From NCBI GenBank assembly GCA_020726505.1, contig JAHLEZ010000015.1:372001-436000 (forward strand): a stretch of DNA of 64,000 nt. The letters are read 5' to 3'. The position numbers and the translations under genes are program-made. The DNA comes from Leptodontidium sp. MPI-SDFR-AT-0119. Lineage: Eukaryota; Ascomycota; Leotiomycetes; Helotiales; Leptodontidiaceae. This document shows positions 35,034 through 45,260 of this stretch, piece after piece; position 1 is the first letter of the stretch, and each line of letters starts with the position of its first letter. A model generated the notes under the pieces. The model did not search any database and had not been told where the DNA came from. It saw only the letters and a program-made list of their open reading frames with translations.

Positions 35034-35411
35034 TTAGAAATTGACATCTGGTGCATGGTAGATAAACCCGCCGCGGTTGAAGTAACCCTTTAGCTCCTCA
35101 GGAATTTGGGAAGGCCGTATTAGGTCATCCGACATGGGTTTTACTCTGGCGTTCATGCAAGTACCTACTGGCCAAATATACCAATACTTTGATCTACCCA
35201 CAGCCGGGACATTCTTTTCGGTGTGCTTTATGGTTGGATCCAGCTTGTGAATGATAACCATGACCCCAGATTCCCACCATCTCTCGAAAAGCTCTGCGAA
35301 AAAGACATTCGAGCTGTCAAGAAAGCGGGCATATTTTTGTCTGGGCGCCAGTCCTACCAAAAGAGCGTATGAATGACTTGACTCTATGATCAGAATGAAG
35401 AGATAGTCCAC
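35034..35411 (-). CDS. 3' exon(s) of an unrecognised gene
   Basis: A minus-strand frame of about 120 residues has a protein-like composition: RFLDSSNVFFAELFERWWES, VMVIIHKLDPTIKH, SKYWYIWPVGTCMNAR and the ending GYFNRGGFIYHAPDVNF. A usable acceptor (accaag) lies at about 35412, so this may be the last exon of a longer gene. Upstream minus-strand pieces (around 35.5-35.9 kb) contain CICAGKNSKNISKLQNYM and ILVLGFGLFSRTITRVVDN, but stops and frame changes prevent a model. I do not recognise the family. It could be a truncated or decayed gene. Confidence 0.35.
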   Translation of the reverse strand: MDYLFILIIESSHSYALLVGLAPRQKYARFLDSSNVFFAELFERWWESGVMVIIHKLDPTIKHTEKNVPAVGRSKYWYIWPVGTCMNARVKPMSDDLIRPSQIPEELKGYFNRGGFIYHAPDVNF

Positions 35412-36308
35412 TTGGTAATGGTAAAGTTAGATCAATGTCATGTTGTCGGGGGAATAATTTACAATTTACAATCCCGGGAATTCTTAGGGGTACAATCAAT
35501 GGAGGCCAGAAGCCTGTCAAGTGTATCTTCGAGGCCACCTTTCCCTCCTTTGCTAAAACAGTTCAAGAAAGCTTCCCCGCATATAATTTTGCAGCTTGGA
35601 GATGTTTTTACTATTCTTCCCTGCGCAGATGCACTCGAGCTTGTACATTCCTTTTAACGATGCGATGGAAACCGTACTCAGGAGGCATTATTGGAAGTCT
35701 CTTCAGGGCTACGGCTTTGTCTTTCCTTCCCGTCTTCTCTATCGCTCTCAACTGGTCTGTCTTTGCCCTACCCCGTACCTGAAAATGAAAAGCCCTAGAA
35801 ACGCTCAAAATAGGCCCCTGGTTATCAACGACTCGGGTAATCGTCCTACTGAATAAGCCGAACCCGAGTACCAAGATCACTTCGCTGCAAGACTCCGCAT
35901 GTCACCGCAGCTTAACCGTGGCATACATATTTATAATATATATTGTATCCAATCGCGACTACGGCTTTTCAATCATGCAGTCAGATGCAGGGTGGGCTTC
36001 AGCCCTGGTTGGACAATCAATGGTGTTCTTGGCGAGGTCGGCCACTTCCAGCAAACGCTCTCTGCTTACATGAGCGGTTGGTGGCTGAACCTTTCGACGA
36101 ATTGGGAGGCTGAGTAAGATTTACACCACCAAAGAAGATGAAGACAATACCCGGAGTTTGTAATATAAGAGGTAAGCAATTGAAGGTTTGATTCAATATT
36201 TAAAAGTTTCGTTCAACAGTTCTTTGTTTTTGTTCCCACGGTGACTTTGCTCTTTATACACATCTCAATCCAGGCACAAACCTCATCACCAAAGTCCTTG
36301 ACGAAAAC
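35412..36308. other. Mostly unresolved spacer
   Basis: Left half holds the possible upstream pieces of the minus-strand gene described at 35.0 kb. Right half is the leader of the hemerythrin gene, with a TATA-like tatttataatatat near 35928-35942. No further gene is supported. Confidence 0.4.
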
Positions 36309-37118
36309 ATGTCTACAACCGATGCTCCCTGGGCTGATGCCCCTTTTAATCTCATTCCAACACCTGGCCGAGGCGAAGAAGTGAGCAAGCTCCCAGTCCC
36401 AGTCTGGATTGCTCGCGAGATGACTTGCGCACATAACGGCATACTTCGAGGATTAAATTCCATCTATCAACAAAGCACCCATGTTACCAAGCCCCAAGAT
36501 ATCAAAGACTTACTCAAATACACCGAGTTCTGGTGCGATTGGATCCGCGAGCACCACGACGCAGAAGAGGAGTTCTATTTCCCAGAAGTCGAGAGATTGA
36601 CCGGTATGAAGGGGCTCATGGCGGCAAACGTTGCCCAGCATCATGCTTTCATGCCTGGCTTGGAAGCATTCAGCAAGTACGCGATGGAGACTAGCGTCGA
36701 GGAGTATGATGGGTTGAAGCTGAGAGCGATTGTGGATTCGTTTGGAGAGATTTTGACGAAGCATTTGACGGATGAGATTGACACTTTGTTGGAGTTGAAG
36801 GCTTATGATGGTGCTGTGATGAAGAAACTCTATGACGAGTTCGATCTCAAGTTGAGGGCCGGTGATAAAGTAAGTCTGGTTTTTAGATACTATATGGCGA
36901 AACGAAGCTGACAAGTTTAGTCGATTCTGTACCCTATGGTTTTCGGCAACTGCGATAGAGCATATGAAGACGGATGCGTGTGGCCTGAAATTCCTGGCTT
37001 TGTCTTGTCTCTGGTACATTACTGGTTTGAGAGGAAGTATCGGGGTGTGTGGAGATTCTCACCATGTTCTACTTGGGGAGAGAAACGACCGCTGGCCTTC
37101 ACGGCGAAGACGAATTGA
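36309..37118 (+). CDS. Hemerythrin-like domain protein
   Basis: Two exons (36309-36869, 36921-37118; 51-bp intron) give 252 residues. It is a helical bundle with the hemerythrin iron ligands visible in order: H42 in TCAHNGILRGL, H82/H83 and E86 in EHHDAEEEFYFPEVE, H111/H112 in AQHHAFMPGLE, and H152 and D155/E156 in KHLTDEID. Such proteins bind a di-iron centre and O2 or sense redox or iron. The fungal single-domain members are soluble and uncharacterised. The C-terminal exon adds NCDRAYEDGCVWPEIPGF and an aromatic, basic tail typical of the fungal subgroup. Intact, with normal start context. Confidence 0.9.
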
Positions 37119-37828
37119 TTTCTTGGGATGCATCGCACTCTGGGGACTTTTCAAATGAGTAGAAAGACTAGGAAGACTAGAGAATTTTTTATAACTTAGC
37201 GATTTGGATGAATTCTTACCATTAAAGCGCTCTGAAAGACGTGGACAATTCGGATTCTGTGGCACAGCTCGAGAAACTCTTCTGATTTACAGACTGTTCT
37301 CGCTAAAATATAGCGTACAGAGATACCATGACCAATTTCAGGGCACCACTCGCTAAATCTCTGGGGGCAAACTCGCTAATTGTCAACACTATTTTGCAAA
37401 TTTCTGATATCGCAAAATGCGCTTGACATGCGCTTGATTTCATTGGAAAGTTGAAACAATTTCGAACCAGGATAGCTACAGGCATACTTTTGGAAAACTT
37501 CTTGATTGTCTAGAAAATAGACCGCTTCGATCTCCAGCATCTCGCCTCTTTGACACTTATCACCCAAATGGTCGATTTTATGATACTTGATGGACAATAT
37601 CACTCTGCAGTTCAGCTTCCTAAAAGAAACTCCTCCTCAGCAGAGTCCGAAGCCTATCATTGGCTGAAGCCTGAAAGCGGCACAGCTATCAGAACCCCTC
37701 ACCTCCCGTCAACGTCATGAACATCACAACAATCTCAATTCCATTTCAAACCCTCTCAAATTCACCCTCTCATTCCTGGCACCATCTCTCGATACATCCA
37801 TCAATACGGCTCCAGACAACATCAAACG
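37119..37828. other. Intergenic spacer with repeated ctcgctaa words
   Basis: No gene supported. The word ctcgctaa occurs three times between 37297 and 37380. A minus-strand frame at 37376-37603 shows no motif. The right end is CT/CA-rich leader of the GNAT gene. Confidence 0.45.
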
Positions 37829-38626
37829 ATGCGTTCCAAACCCCAGACCCAGCTCAAATCTCAACACCAAACCCACACCACCTACCCCGCTCCCTTAATC
37901 CTCCCCGCAAAACGCGAAGACATCCCCCGCCTAGTAGAAATTTACATACTGGCCGAAAAGCGCGACCTACTCACAATATTCGAGAACGTAGAGTCCTCCC
38001 TAATAACAAAATGGCTCATCAAACTTCTAGACGAGCAGTTCGACGCACCTGAATTGAGGCTTATGAAAGCTGTCGATAGGGACAGTGGGGAGATTACCGC
38101 GCTGGCGTTTTGGTGGTTGAGGGGATGGGGTCTTGAGGGCAAAATAGAAGACAAGACCGGTGGAGAAATTGAGTTTGAGAGGGAGAGAGAAAGGCGGTTC
38201 CTTTTCCCTCCCTTCCTCGGGTGCAAGACCACTAGACACAAAGCTGTCAAGGAAGAGCACATATCCTCACCCCTCCAAAAACACATCGCGGACGAATTCG
38301 CTGCTTTCGAAGACTCCTGGATCGTAGGCACGAAATGCATGAATCTCTCTCTCCTCATGACGGACCCTAAGTATCAACGACGAGGGATCGGGACGGCGCT
38401 GTTGCAGTGGGGCCATGAGCGAGCGGATCGTGAAGGCGTGCCGTGTTTCTTGATCGCTTCGCCGGCTGGACATCCGCTGTATGTGCACGTTGGGTGGAAG
38501 GTTATTGGGGAGCCGATGGAGGTCGATTTGAAGGATTGGGCGGAGTATGCTAGTGGTGGTGATATGGGATGGGGGACGTATCGGTTTTATTATATGTTGC
38601 GGTTACCAAAGAACGCGAAGCCATGA
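37829..38626 (+). CDS. GNAT-family N-acetyltransferase
   Basis: Single exon, 265 residues. It is a GCN5-related acyltransferase using acetyl-CoA. The N-terminal alpha-beta part starts LILPAKREDIPRLVEIYILA. The CoA-binding motif A is LLMTDPKYQRRGIGTALLQW (Q/RxxGxG/A present as QRRGIG), followed by FLIASPAGHPLYVHVGWKVI (motif B, family-typical FYxxxGF-like turn). The central insertion is rich in Glu/Arg (EIEFERERERRF). Fungal relatives of this length are uncharacterised; the substrate may be a small molecule or a protein amine. Confidence 0.88.
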   Translation: MRSKPQTQLKSQHQTHTTYPAPLILPAKREDIPRLVEIYILAEKRDLLTIFENVESSLITKWLIKLLDEQFDAPELRLMKAVDRDSGEITALAFWWLRGWGLEGKIEDKTGGEIEFERERERRFLFPPFLGCKTTRHKAVKEEHISSPLQKHIADEFAAFEDSWIVGTKCMNLSLLMTDPKYQRRGIGTALLQWGHERADREGVPCFLIASPAGHPLYVHVGWKVIGEPMEVDLKDWAEYASGGDMGWGTYRFYYMLRLPKNAKP

Positions 38627-39296
38627 GGTGGTGGAATGAAACGCATTTCTCTCCTTGGAGCTGGATATGAATTCCCCTCTCAGATCAGATAAATAACATC
38701 ATCCCATTGTGACTCCTCCGAGGTGCGATCCACATGTAGGAAACCTTCTCCCCTATATCCTCGCTTAAATGTTTGGGCGTTGCATAGAAGTCAACAAAAT
38801 GGTCCATAAAGCGAAAGTTTCAGAGTCGTTTGAATTTAAATACTCTCATTCATATCATACCATCTAAATATAACCAAGTCCAGGCCCAAAGTCTCGTCAA
38901 TACAAGTCTATCGGACATCGTCTCTCAATGTGCACCCACTCCACTTCACCCAGATCCAATGATCCACGCCGACAGCCATCAAAGAAAGTCCCCGACTACC
39001 TTCCAGACCCTCACTCCATCCTTTCCATCTAACCAAATCTAGAACCACCCCACAGCCCCAACCACCGCATTCAAAAACCCCCAGCCAATCATCCTCCCGA
39101 TCACCACACTCACTCTCCCCCTTTCCCCTTCCAAACAAACAACCAGACCAAGATCCCCCACGCCCGGAAAACAAGAACCCCCCTTTCCCACTCCATGTAG
39201 ATTCTAAACCCTCGCTTCCCCAACCACGTCCTCACTCCATCCATGATCTCGCTAACCGGTTTGCGCAGGATATCGAAATTCGGGTCAGCGATGGAG
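38627..39296. other. Intergenic spacer, C-rich
   Basis: Convergent 3' flanks of the GNAT and secreted-protein genes. The plus strand is strongly C/A-rich at 38990-39200 (runs of CCCC and CACC). No gene supported. Confidence 0.5.
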
Positions 39297-41024
39297 TTAG
39301 TTTGAATCGGACAGAGATGAGCGAGAGATGAAAACGGAAATGTATCTCGGAATCGTGGCGGATAGTGTGCAGGGAAGTGATGAGAGGGATTGGAGGATCA
39401 TGTATGGACCTGTGACGAGGCGAGAGATCCGAAGAGAGGAAGCGCTGCTGCTCCGGCAATTATGAAATGGTTCATCGCCCCCGCCATCGCACACCAGATC
39501 CCGCATTGTAATGTCAGTAGCCACGAATTCCTCGTTCGGCGGCATACTCGCAAAGACTCGTGGTATGCCGCCCAACAAGCCAAATACCAGTGTCGAAAAA
39601 CGGAATAGACTCGGGATAGCAAGTCTGCTAGAGCCAGACTCAACACAGTTGATAGAGCCATTCTCATGATGGCATTTCCACTTCCCACCATTGCAAAGAA
39701 CAGTATCATCTCCTCCACTTCGACATCTCAAAATCTCGTCATTTCTCACCCCATCGCTCAAACCTCTTCCAGCATTAGCACCACCGGTACCACTAACACC
39801 TCTCCTCTTCAACTCCTCCCGAAGCGGCAGCACAACCCCTTTAACACCTCTCGCCACCACCCCTAACACACCAAAAACCCTCGGCACATTCAACTTCCTC
39901 ACACCCCCAGAAGTCAAGTTCAGGTCCTCAGGACAAGTGCCCTGCTGGCGGTTAATCCCGTCTTTGCACCAGACATACACGTCCGGGTGCTCGACAGCAC
40001 AGGGATGCACGTAGCCGGCTGTCATGCAGTATTTCCACTCCCAGGACTTGAGAGTGGTGGATTCTTGGACAGTGGTCGTGCCGTTGAGTTTCTCCAGTTG
40101 TGGGGAAGCGCTGGATTCGGGTTGGGACGATTGTGTTTTGATGTCTCGGATGCGGAGGCTGGGTCTGATGTACGTTTTGTCTTTTTCTCCAAAGTTCTTA
40201 GGATTGGTGTGAGTTGAAGTCCTTGAAGAGGATGATGAGGAAGCTGATGAGGATGGAAAGGCCATCTCGACCCCTCTCGGGATCTGCTTAACAGTCTCAA
40301 TCCACAGCTTTGGAAGCGACGACAACCCAGGGACCGAAGATTTTAGATCATCTATAGTTCTCTTTACACACTGTGTATGCAATCCATCCCTCTTTCCCGT
40401 ACTTGTACACAAGACCTCCTGAACTGGGATATTGGCTTTGCATGGGAAGATAAAGAAGGGTGCCATGCCGCACCATGACCAGATCGCTTGCTCCTGTATC
40501 TCTTTCTCTTTCTCAAGGTCCAGCAGCTGATGTTTCGATCCAGGCTGGAGAGGAAGCTGTAGATCTCGTTTATTGGATGATTCATTCTCATCTCCTCTTT
40601 CATTTCCATTCTCATTCGCTTCAGATGTCAAACTTCGCGAATCAAAGTGCAACTTCTGATCTCGACTCCTACTCCGATCTTCCAGCGCCGCAAGAGGCGC
40701 AAAAATTGAATCCAGCAACGTCCCAGGTATATTAAAAATATACTTGACGACGATCACCGGAGGGAGTTTTTCAAGCCGGGAAATTGAAGGATCAGATGTC
40801 CAGGTGCAGGGGTAGAGGAAGAAGAGGGGGATGCCGCAGAGTTTTTGATTCTGATTCTGGTTTGGTGATGGCAAAGAGGGCGGGGAGGAGCTGAGGGGGT
40901 GGATTGTTTGTTGTGTGAGTGAGAGGTTTGGTGTTGGGAGGGCGGTTGTGAAGATTATGGTGGAGTGGAAGGTGGAGAGAGTGGTGAGAAGGAGGAGCGG
41001 GAGAGAGAGGAATTTTCGGACCAT
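39297..41024 (-). CDS. Secreted modular Cys-repeat protein of unknown function
   Basis: Single exon, 575 residues. It starts with a strong signal peptide (MVRKFLSLPLLLLTTLSTF). The body appears to be five imperfect modules separated by Ser/Glu/Asn-rich linkers. Each has a Cys pair followed by a hydrophobic stretch with Pro. Pairs are C63-C73 (CGIPLFFLYPC), C185-C195 (CGMAPFFIFPC), C333-C342 (CMTAGYVHPC), C434-C444 (CRSGGDDTVLC) and C512-C523 (CDGGGDEPFHNC). The following stretches include LEKLPPVIVVKYIFNIPG, LSSLPKLWIETVKQIPRG, LNVPRVFGVLGVVARG and LAIPSLFRFSTLVFGLLGG. I do not recognise the family; it has the look of a secreted or cell-wall protein. Confidence 0.7.
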   Translation of the reverse strand: MVRKFLSLPLLLLTTLSTFHSTIIFTTALPTPNLSLTQQTIHPLSSSPPSLPSPNQNQNQKLCGIPLFFLYPCTWTSDPSISRLEKLPPVIVVKYIFNIPGTLLDSIFAPLAALEDRSRSRDQKLHFDSRSLTSEANENGNERGDENESSNKRDLQLPLQPGSKHQLLDLEKEKEIQEQAIWSWCGMAPFFIFPCKANIPVQEVLCTSTGKRDGLHTQCVKRTIDDLKSSVPGLSSLPKLWIETVKQIPRGVEMAFPSSSASSSSSSRTSTHTNPKNFGEKDKTYIRPSLRIRDIKTQSSQPESSASPQLEKLNGTTTVQESTTLKSWEWKYCMTAGYVHPCAVEHPDVYVWCKDGINRQQGTCPEDLNLTSGGVRKLNVPRVFGVLGVVARGVKGVVLPLREELKRRGVSGTGGANAGRGLSDGVRNDEILRCRSGGDDTVLCNGGKWKCHHENGSINCVESGSSRLAIPSLFRFSTLVFGLLGGIPRVFASMPPNEEFVATDITMRDLVCDGGGDEPFHNCRSSSASSLRISRLVTGPYMILQSLSSLPCTLSATIPRYISVFISRSSLSDSN

Positions 41025-41883
41025 TGCAGTTTGAGGATTAAAGAGAGATGATTAGTTTGGGTCTCTGGGGAAAGATGAGGACGGGGATGAGGGCGGGGAT
41101 AGAGATGAGGATGTGACCCAGGACTAAAGCACTTATGTTGACTGTAATGTGGTGTTTGTCGTGTCCTGCGAAGGAGTAATGGCGTTGAAGAACAAGCAGG
41201 CTTTTATATGATTGTACCGTCCGGAGAGAAGTAAGTAAATGATTCAAGGAGAAAGGGGATATACATGAGTCAACAAGTCAGTTACTGACTCGAAGCGAGA
41301 TCCAGATCCAGGTCCAGAAGCGCGGGAATCATAGATTTGGGAAGTGCATCGTCTGTGAATATTGTCTGGGAAAATCCCGGAATTTGGACGTCCAGGCTGG
41401 AAATCCAGGCAAAGCACTTGCTGCCCGGCCTCGATAAATCGGACCAAAAAACAAATTCTGTGATTGTTACAAGTACCATGACTGTAACAACAAAACGGCG
41501 GCAGTATCTTCAGGGAAAAACCGGATGACTCAAGTCTTCCAATCCCTTCAAACTGGTAAATTTTGCAGGTGAATACCGGAGTGTGAAAGGGGTAACCAGT
41601 CAAGTGCCTTGGTTCAGACGATGAACTACTCGGTCACTGAATTTGAGTTTCCTGACTTCCCAGTGAGCAGCTAAATAGAGATGCAAAGAAATAAGAAAAC
41701 GTTCGTCACAGAAAGAAGAAAAGATCCGGAGCAATATATCAAAATCTTAAATCAAAATGAGAAGACAAAGGCAGAATCAGTGCGGTAAACACATCTCAAA
41801 CGGTCAAACATCTCATATCCAATATTCGGATGCTCTAAATCCACCCATCTAAAAATCTCAATTACGATATCTTCGTTTAATGT
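41025..41883. other. Intergenic spacer
   Basis: Promoter side of the secreted-protein gene and 3' flank of the FMO gene. A minus-strand frame at 41244-41603 has no motif and is not called. Confidence 0.45.
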
Positions 41884-44629
41884 TCAAACCGACGAAGGTC
41901 GTGTATACACATTCCTGATCGTGTAATCCTTCTGCGGTCCTTTGACTGTATATTCCGACGTCCAGCTCTCGAGTGTAGCGCCACTGAAGTAAAACTCGTA
42001 GGAAACGTCGTACATATCCTCGATACCTATCACGTAAAATTGTCAGCGCAAGGTCAGAAGTATTTTCTCTCTAAGCGGTTCATCCTTCCACTTCCCCAGA
42101 GATAATCATCAAAACGCAGGCGAGTCCCCATCCAAAACGGAAAAAAAAAATGGAACTAGATCACCTCGACCGAGCAAAAGACAAAAGAGAAAGGAAACCC
42201 TTACATAAATGACTACTAACCGCCCTCCACGGCTCATCCACTCTCTTCCCACCACCACCAGGAGGCACCCTAAACTCAACCCTATGAAAGAAATAATCCG
42301 CCGTCAAATAATCCTGCTTCGCGAACCAGAGATCGATACAATCCGCCTGCTCGAAGTACCTATACACGTAGCTGCGTTTCGCGCTCATGGTTGCGCCGAA
42401 CGAGGTCAGGAATTGACCTTCTTCGAAGTAGAGGTATTCGAGGTCGGTGGAGGGGGTGCTGGGGGGTTTAGAACAGGTTGGTCCGGAGGAGGGGGAGGGG
42501 GGTGGTTGGTTGGAAGAGGTGGATTTGGGAGCTGGCTTTGTTTGAGTTTGTGTGTCGGTTGGATTGCGTGGGAGGAGAGATGCAGTGCCGATTAGTGTGC
42601 CAGAGGGGAAAGTGGCGATACGTGATGTGATAGTTCGATTTAACGTCCAGATCCCCTGGAGCCCTCTGAATACAGCTCGAGGAACGAATTTCGCTTTCTG
42701 TGATGAGGCGTGGAAGGTGGAGTAGTGCTCACCGAGAGCAAGTTTAATTTCCATGTTTTGCGCGGGGGAGACGGTAGGGTAACTGTATCGGTAGGGAGTG
42801 ATTATTCCGGTTCTCGCTCCTGGGGCGGAGGAGGAGGGTTCGTAGCGTTGGATATCTGGTACTTAGCATCAGCTTGCTCCTCTTCATTTTGGTGGGCATG
42901 GTGCCGTGATGTATGAAAGAAATGCTCACCTAGAATCTCAGCAAACGACTCCATCAAATACGCATAATCCCCCATCGGGAACTGCGCTCTCCTCGGGTCC
43001 TTCCTAAGCTTCATCATCGACTGCATAGTCGTATCTTCATCTAACACCTTTCTAGCCTTTTCATCACCATTCCAGAGTTTAGCTATGAATCTAGCCTGCA
43101 TTTCCATTACGCCCCAGTAAGGGCTTCTGTAGAAACCCACAAAACCTAGAGAAGGGATCTCTTTGCTGATTGTGGTATGTACGTTCAAGGCGAGTGGGAA
43201 CCCGTCATCTGTCGCGTCGAAATTTAGCGTTTCGAGAACACCAGCGGGGAGGAAATCGATAGAGGGGGAGGCGTCGAAACCGGTTGCGCAGACGATGGCT
43301 GCTACGTCTGTGATAGTCTCGATATCTCCAGAGACGGTTGAAATATTAATGGAATCCCCTGAAGCTTCGATCATACGTCCAGTGATCACGTCGACTTTCT
43401 TATGTCGTATAAACTCCGTATACTGATCACTGCACGCCAGCAAAGGGGGTTCAGTCGTCGTCTCCCCCACAACTCCTAAGGCAGGTCCGAGTTCTGTCTG
43501 GTTACTCCCGATATAAGTTTCCATGAACCCGTGCGTGAGAGCAGCTGCAGCAGTCGTGATATGGCCAGAAGTATTCTGCACAGTTCCCTCAGGTCGCCAG
43601 CCAATATTATAGCTCACCAGATCCAGCGGGAGGAAATTGGGGGAGCGGTTCTTCTCCTATACTCAAGTCAAAAACCACCTCAAAACCATTCACTCGTGAT
43701 AGTAAGAAATTTTACCTTCACACCATCCCTCTCTACAACCGGATCCGCGGGGAAGAAAAGCGGCATAACCCAAACAGGTTTCTGCACCAGATGCGTAACG
43801 ACATACCTCCCGGCACCCTCAATAGAAGTATCACCAGGCGTATTAGCAGCAGAAGAGATCTGCATCGCAATCGCAGCCGCCGTCTCAACACCTGACATCT
43901 GTCCCCCGACAATCACAATCTTCCTCCCCTTCCCAAGCGCCTTCCCATCAACACCCGAGATCAAGCTCTTGATATCCCGAATCTGAGAACTATGCGCGAC
44001 GGAAACATTTGCCTTCTCTAGCCCTGGGGGCTTTTTAGCTTTCCCAAAAAACCCGGTTGCGACGATCACGTAGTCGAAATGCATGACCTCCTCCTCCTCC
44101 TCTCCTCCTCCCTCGGATTTCACCCACACCTTCCACCCCTTCCCATCCCCAGGATTCACCCTCTCCGCCCTCTTCACCCTACACCCAAGTTTAAAATCCC
44201 AAGTACCGCCATACTTCTCCACATACCGTTCCAGATATTTCCCCACCATCCACGCCTTAGGAAACAGAGGCTCATCCGCACCCCACGCCAAATCACTAAA
44301 CGAGACCGTGTGCCGGCTCTGATTCGTACACATCTCTGGGTTAACTAATCCGGCATCTTGAGTGTCTAGAGGCCAGAGACCGCCGATACGGGGTTTGGCG
44401 TCGAACAGCGTGACGTGGAATTTGGGCGAGGTGGTGTTTGTGTTTGTCGTCGACGTTTCGGTCAGTGATTTGGCGGCTACGAGACCTGAAGGGCCGGCGC
44501 CTGGGAGGGGGGTTAGATGAGAATAGATATTTAATGGTGTTTACCTAGTAGGCAGATAGGATAGAATGAGAAAATGAGAGAAAGAGGGAGTGGGGTGGGA
44601 ATACCGATTATACACACGCGCTTTGCCAT
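41884..44629 (-). CDS. Flavin monooxygenase fused to a C-terminal DUF6314-like domain
   Basis: Five exons (44605-44629, 43716-44500, 42930-43656, 42205-42855, 41884-42026) give 776 residues. The N-terminal part is an FMO/Baeyer-Villiger-type flavoenzyme: FAD motif IIGAGPSG across intron 1, RIGGLWPLD, NADPH motif IVIVGGQMSG at about 205, and CATGFDASP. The conserved linker motif reads SVAHSSQIRD. From about residue 570 a second domain starts (FRGLQGIWTLNRTITS) with LEYLYFEEGQF, KRSYVYRYFE and FFHRVEF. Across a 178-bp intron it ends with MYDVSYEFYFSGATLESW and TVKGPQKDYTIRNVYTR, which I recognise as DUF6314-like. The fusion would join an oxygenase to a calycin-like pocket. Substrate unknown. 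The last intron contains a homopolymer A run. Confidence 0.85.
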
Positions 44630-45260
44630 GGTGGATATATATCTCCTTGACACGAGACCGAGGGTTGTTGAGAGGAAAGCCAGGGTTGAAAAGGATGAAA
44701 TTGAAATGTAGATTTCAACGGTATCTTTTATCTAAAATATCATTATGTTCGAGATGGATTTATAAGCTGTGAACGACGTATAAGACTGGGACGCTGACTG
44801 ATTGCTTTGAGTAAGGTGGTCTGTGATCTCGATGAGATGAGACGGATCGGGATGGCGTTGAGTTGAGCTGAGTTGAGTTGGTGAGATGGCGGGGTGAGAT
44901 TTTGAGCGTGGTAGGTCATGTGATTTCAGCAAAAGTGGAGATGTTTCTCCCAATCTTCAGGGGCAGGATCCAGCAAAGCGAATGCTGACTTCAACTGAGG
45001 AAGCAAAAATGGAAAAGGCTTATAGGTAGACATCACTACAAAGTCACTCACGCCCCTGAGATACTCGATAGACGGCAATGATTGCAATTATCTCATTCTT
45101 CGTCGCATATCATATCCATCAATGCCCAGTCCAGAAAGTCGAAACCCATTCTGGTCTCAAAATGCAATCCACAGTTTTCACACCACTCTAGGTCTCTCCT
45201 TCATTGACGGGAGCATGGAGGCAAAATCAGATATCGTACATATAATCCCATCTTCTCTTC
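44630..45260. other. Intergenic spacer
   Basis: Promoter side of the FMO gene, with repeats of tgagttgagc (about 44855-44885), and 3' flank of the transporter gene. No gene supported. Confidence 0.5.

Noticed and set aside
37440..37480. Possible tRNA T-arm (ggttcgaaatt on the minus strand)
   Set aside because: The following bases do not complete the B-box, and no A-box or cloverleaf pairing was found.
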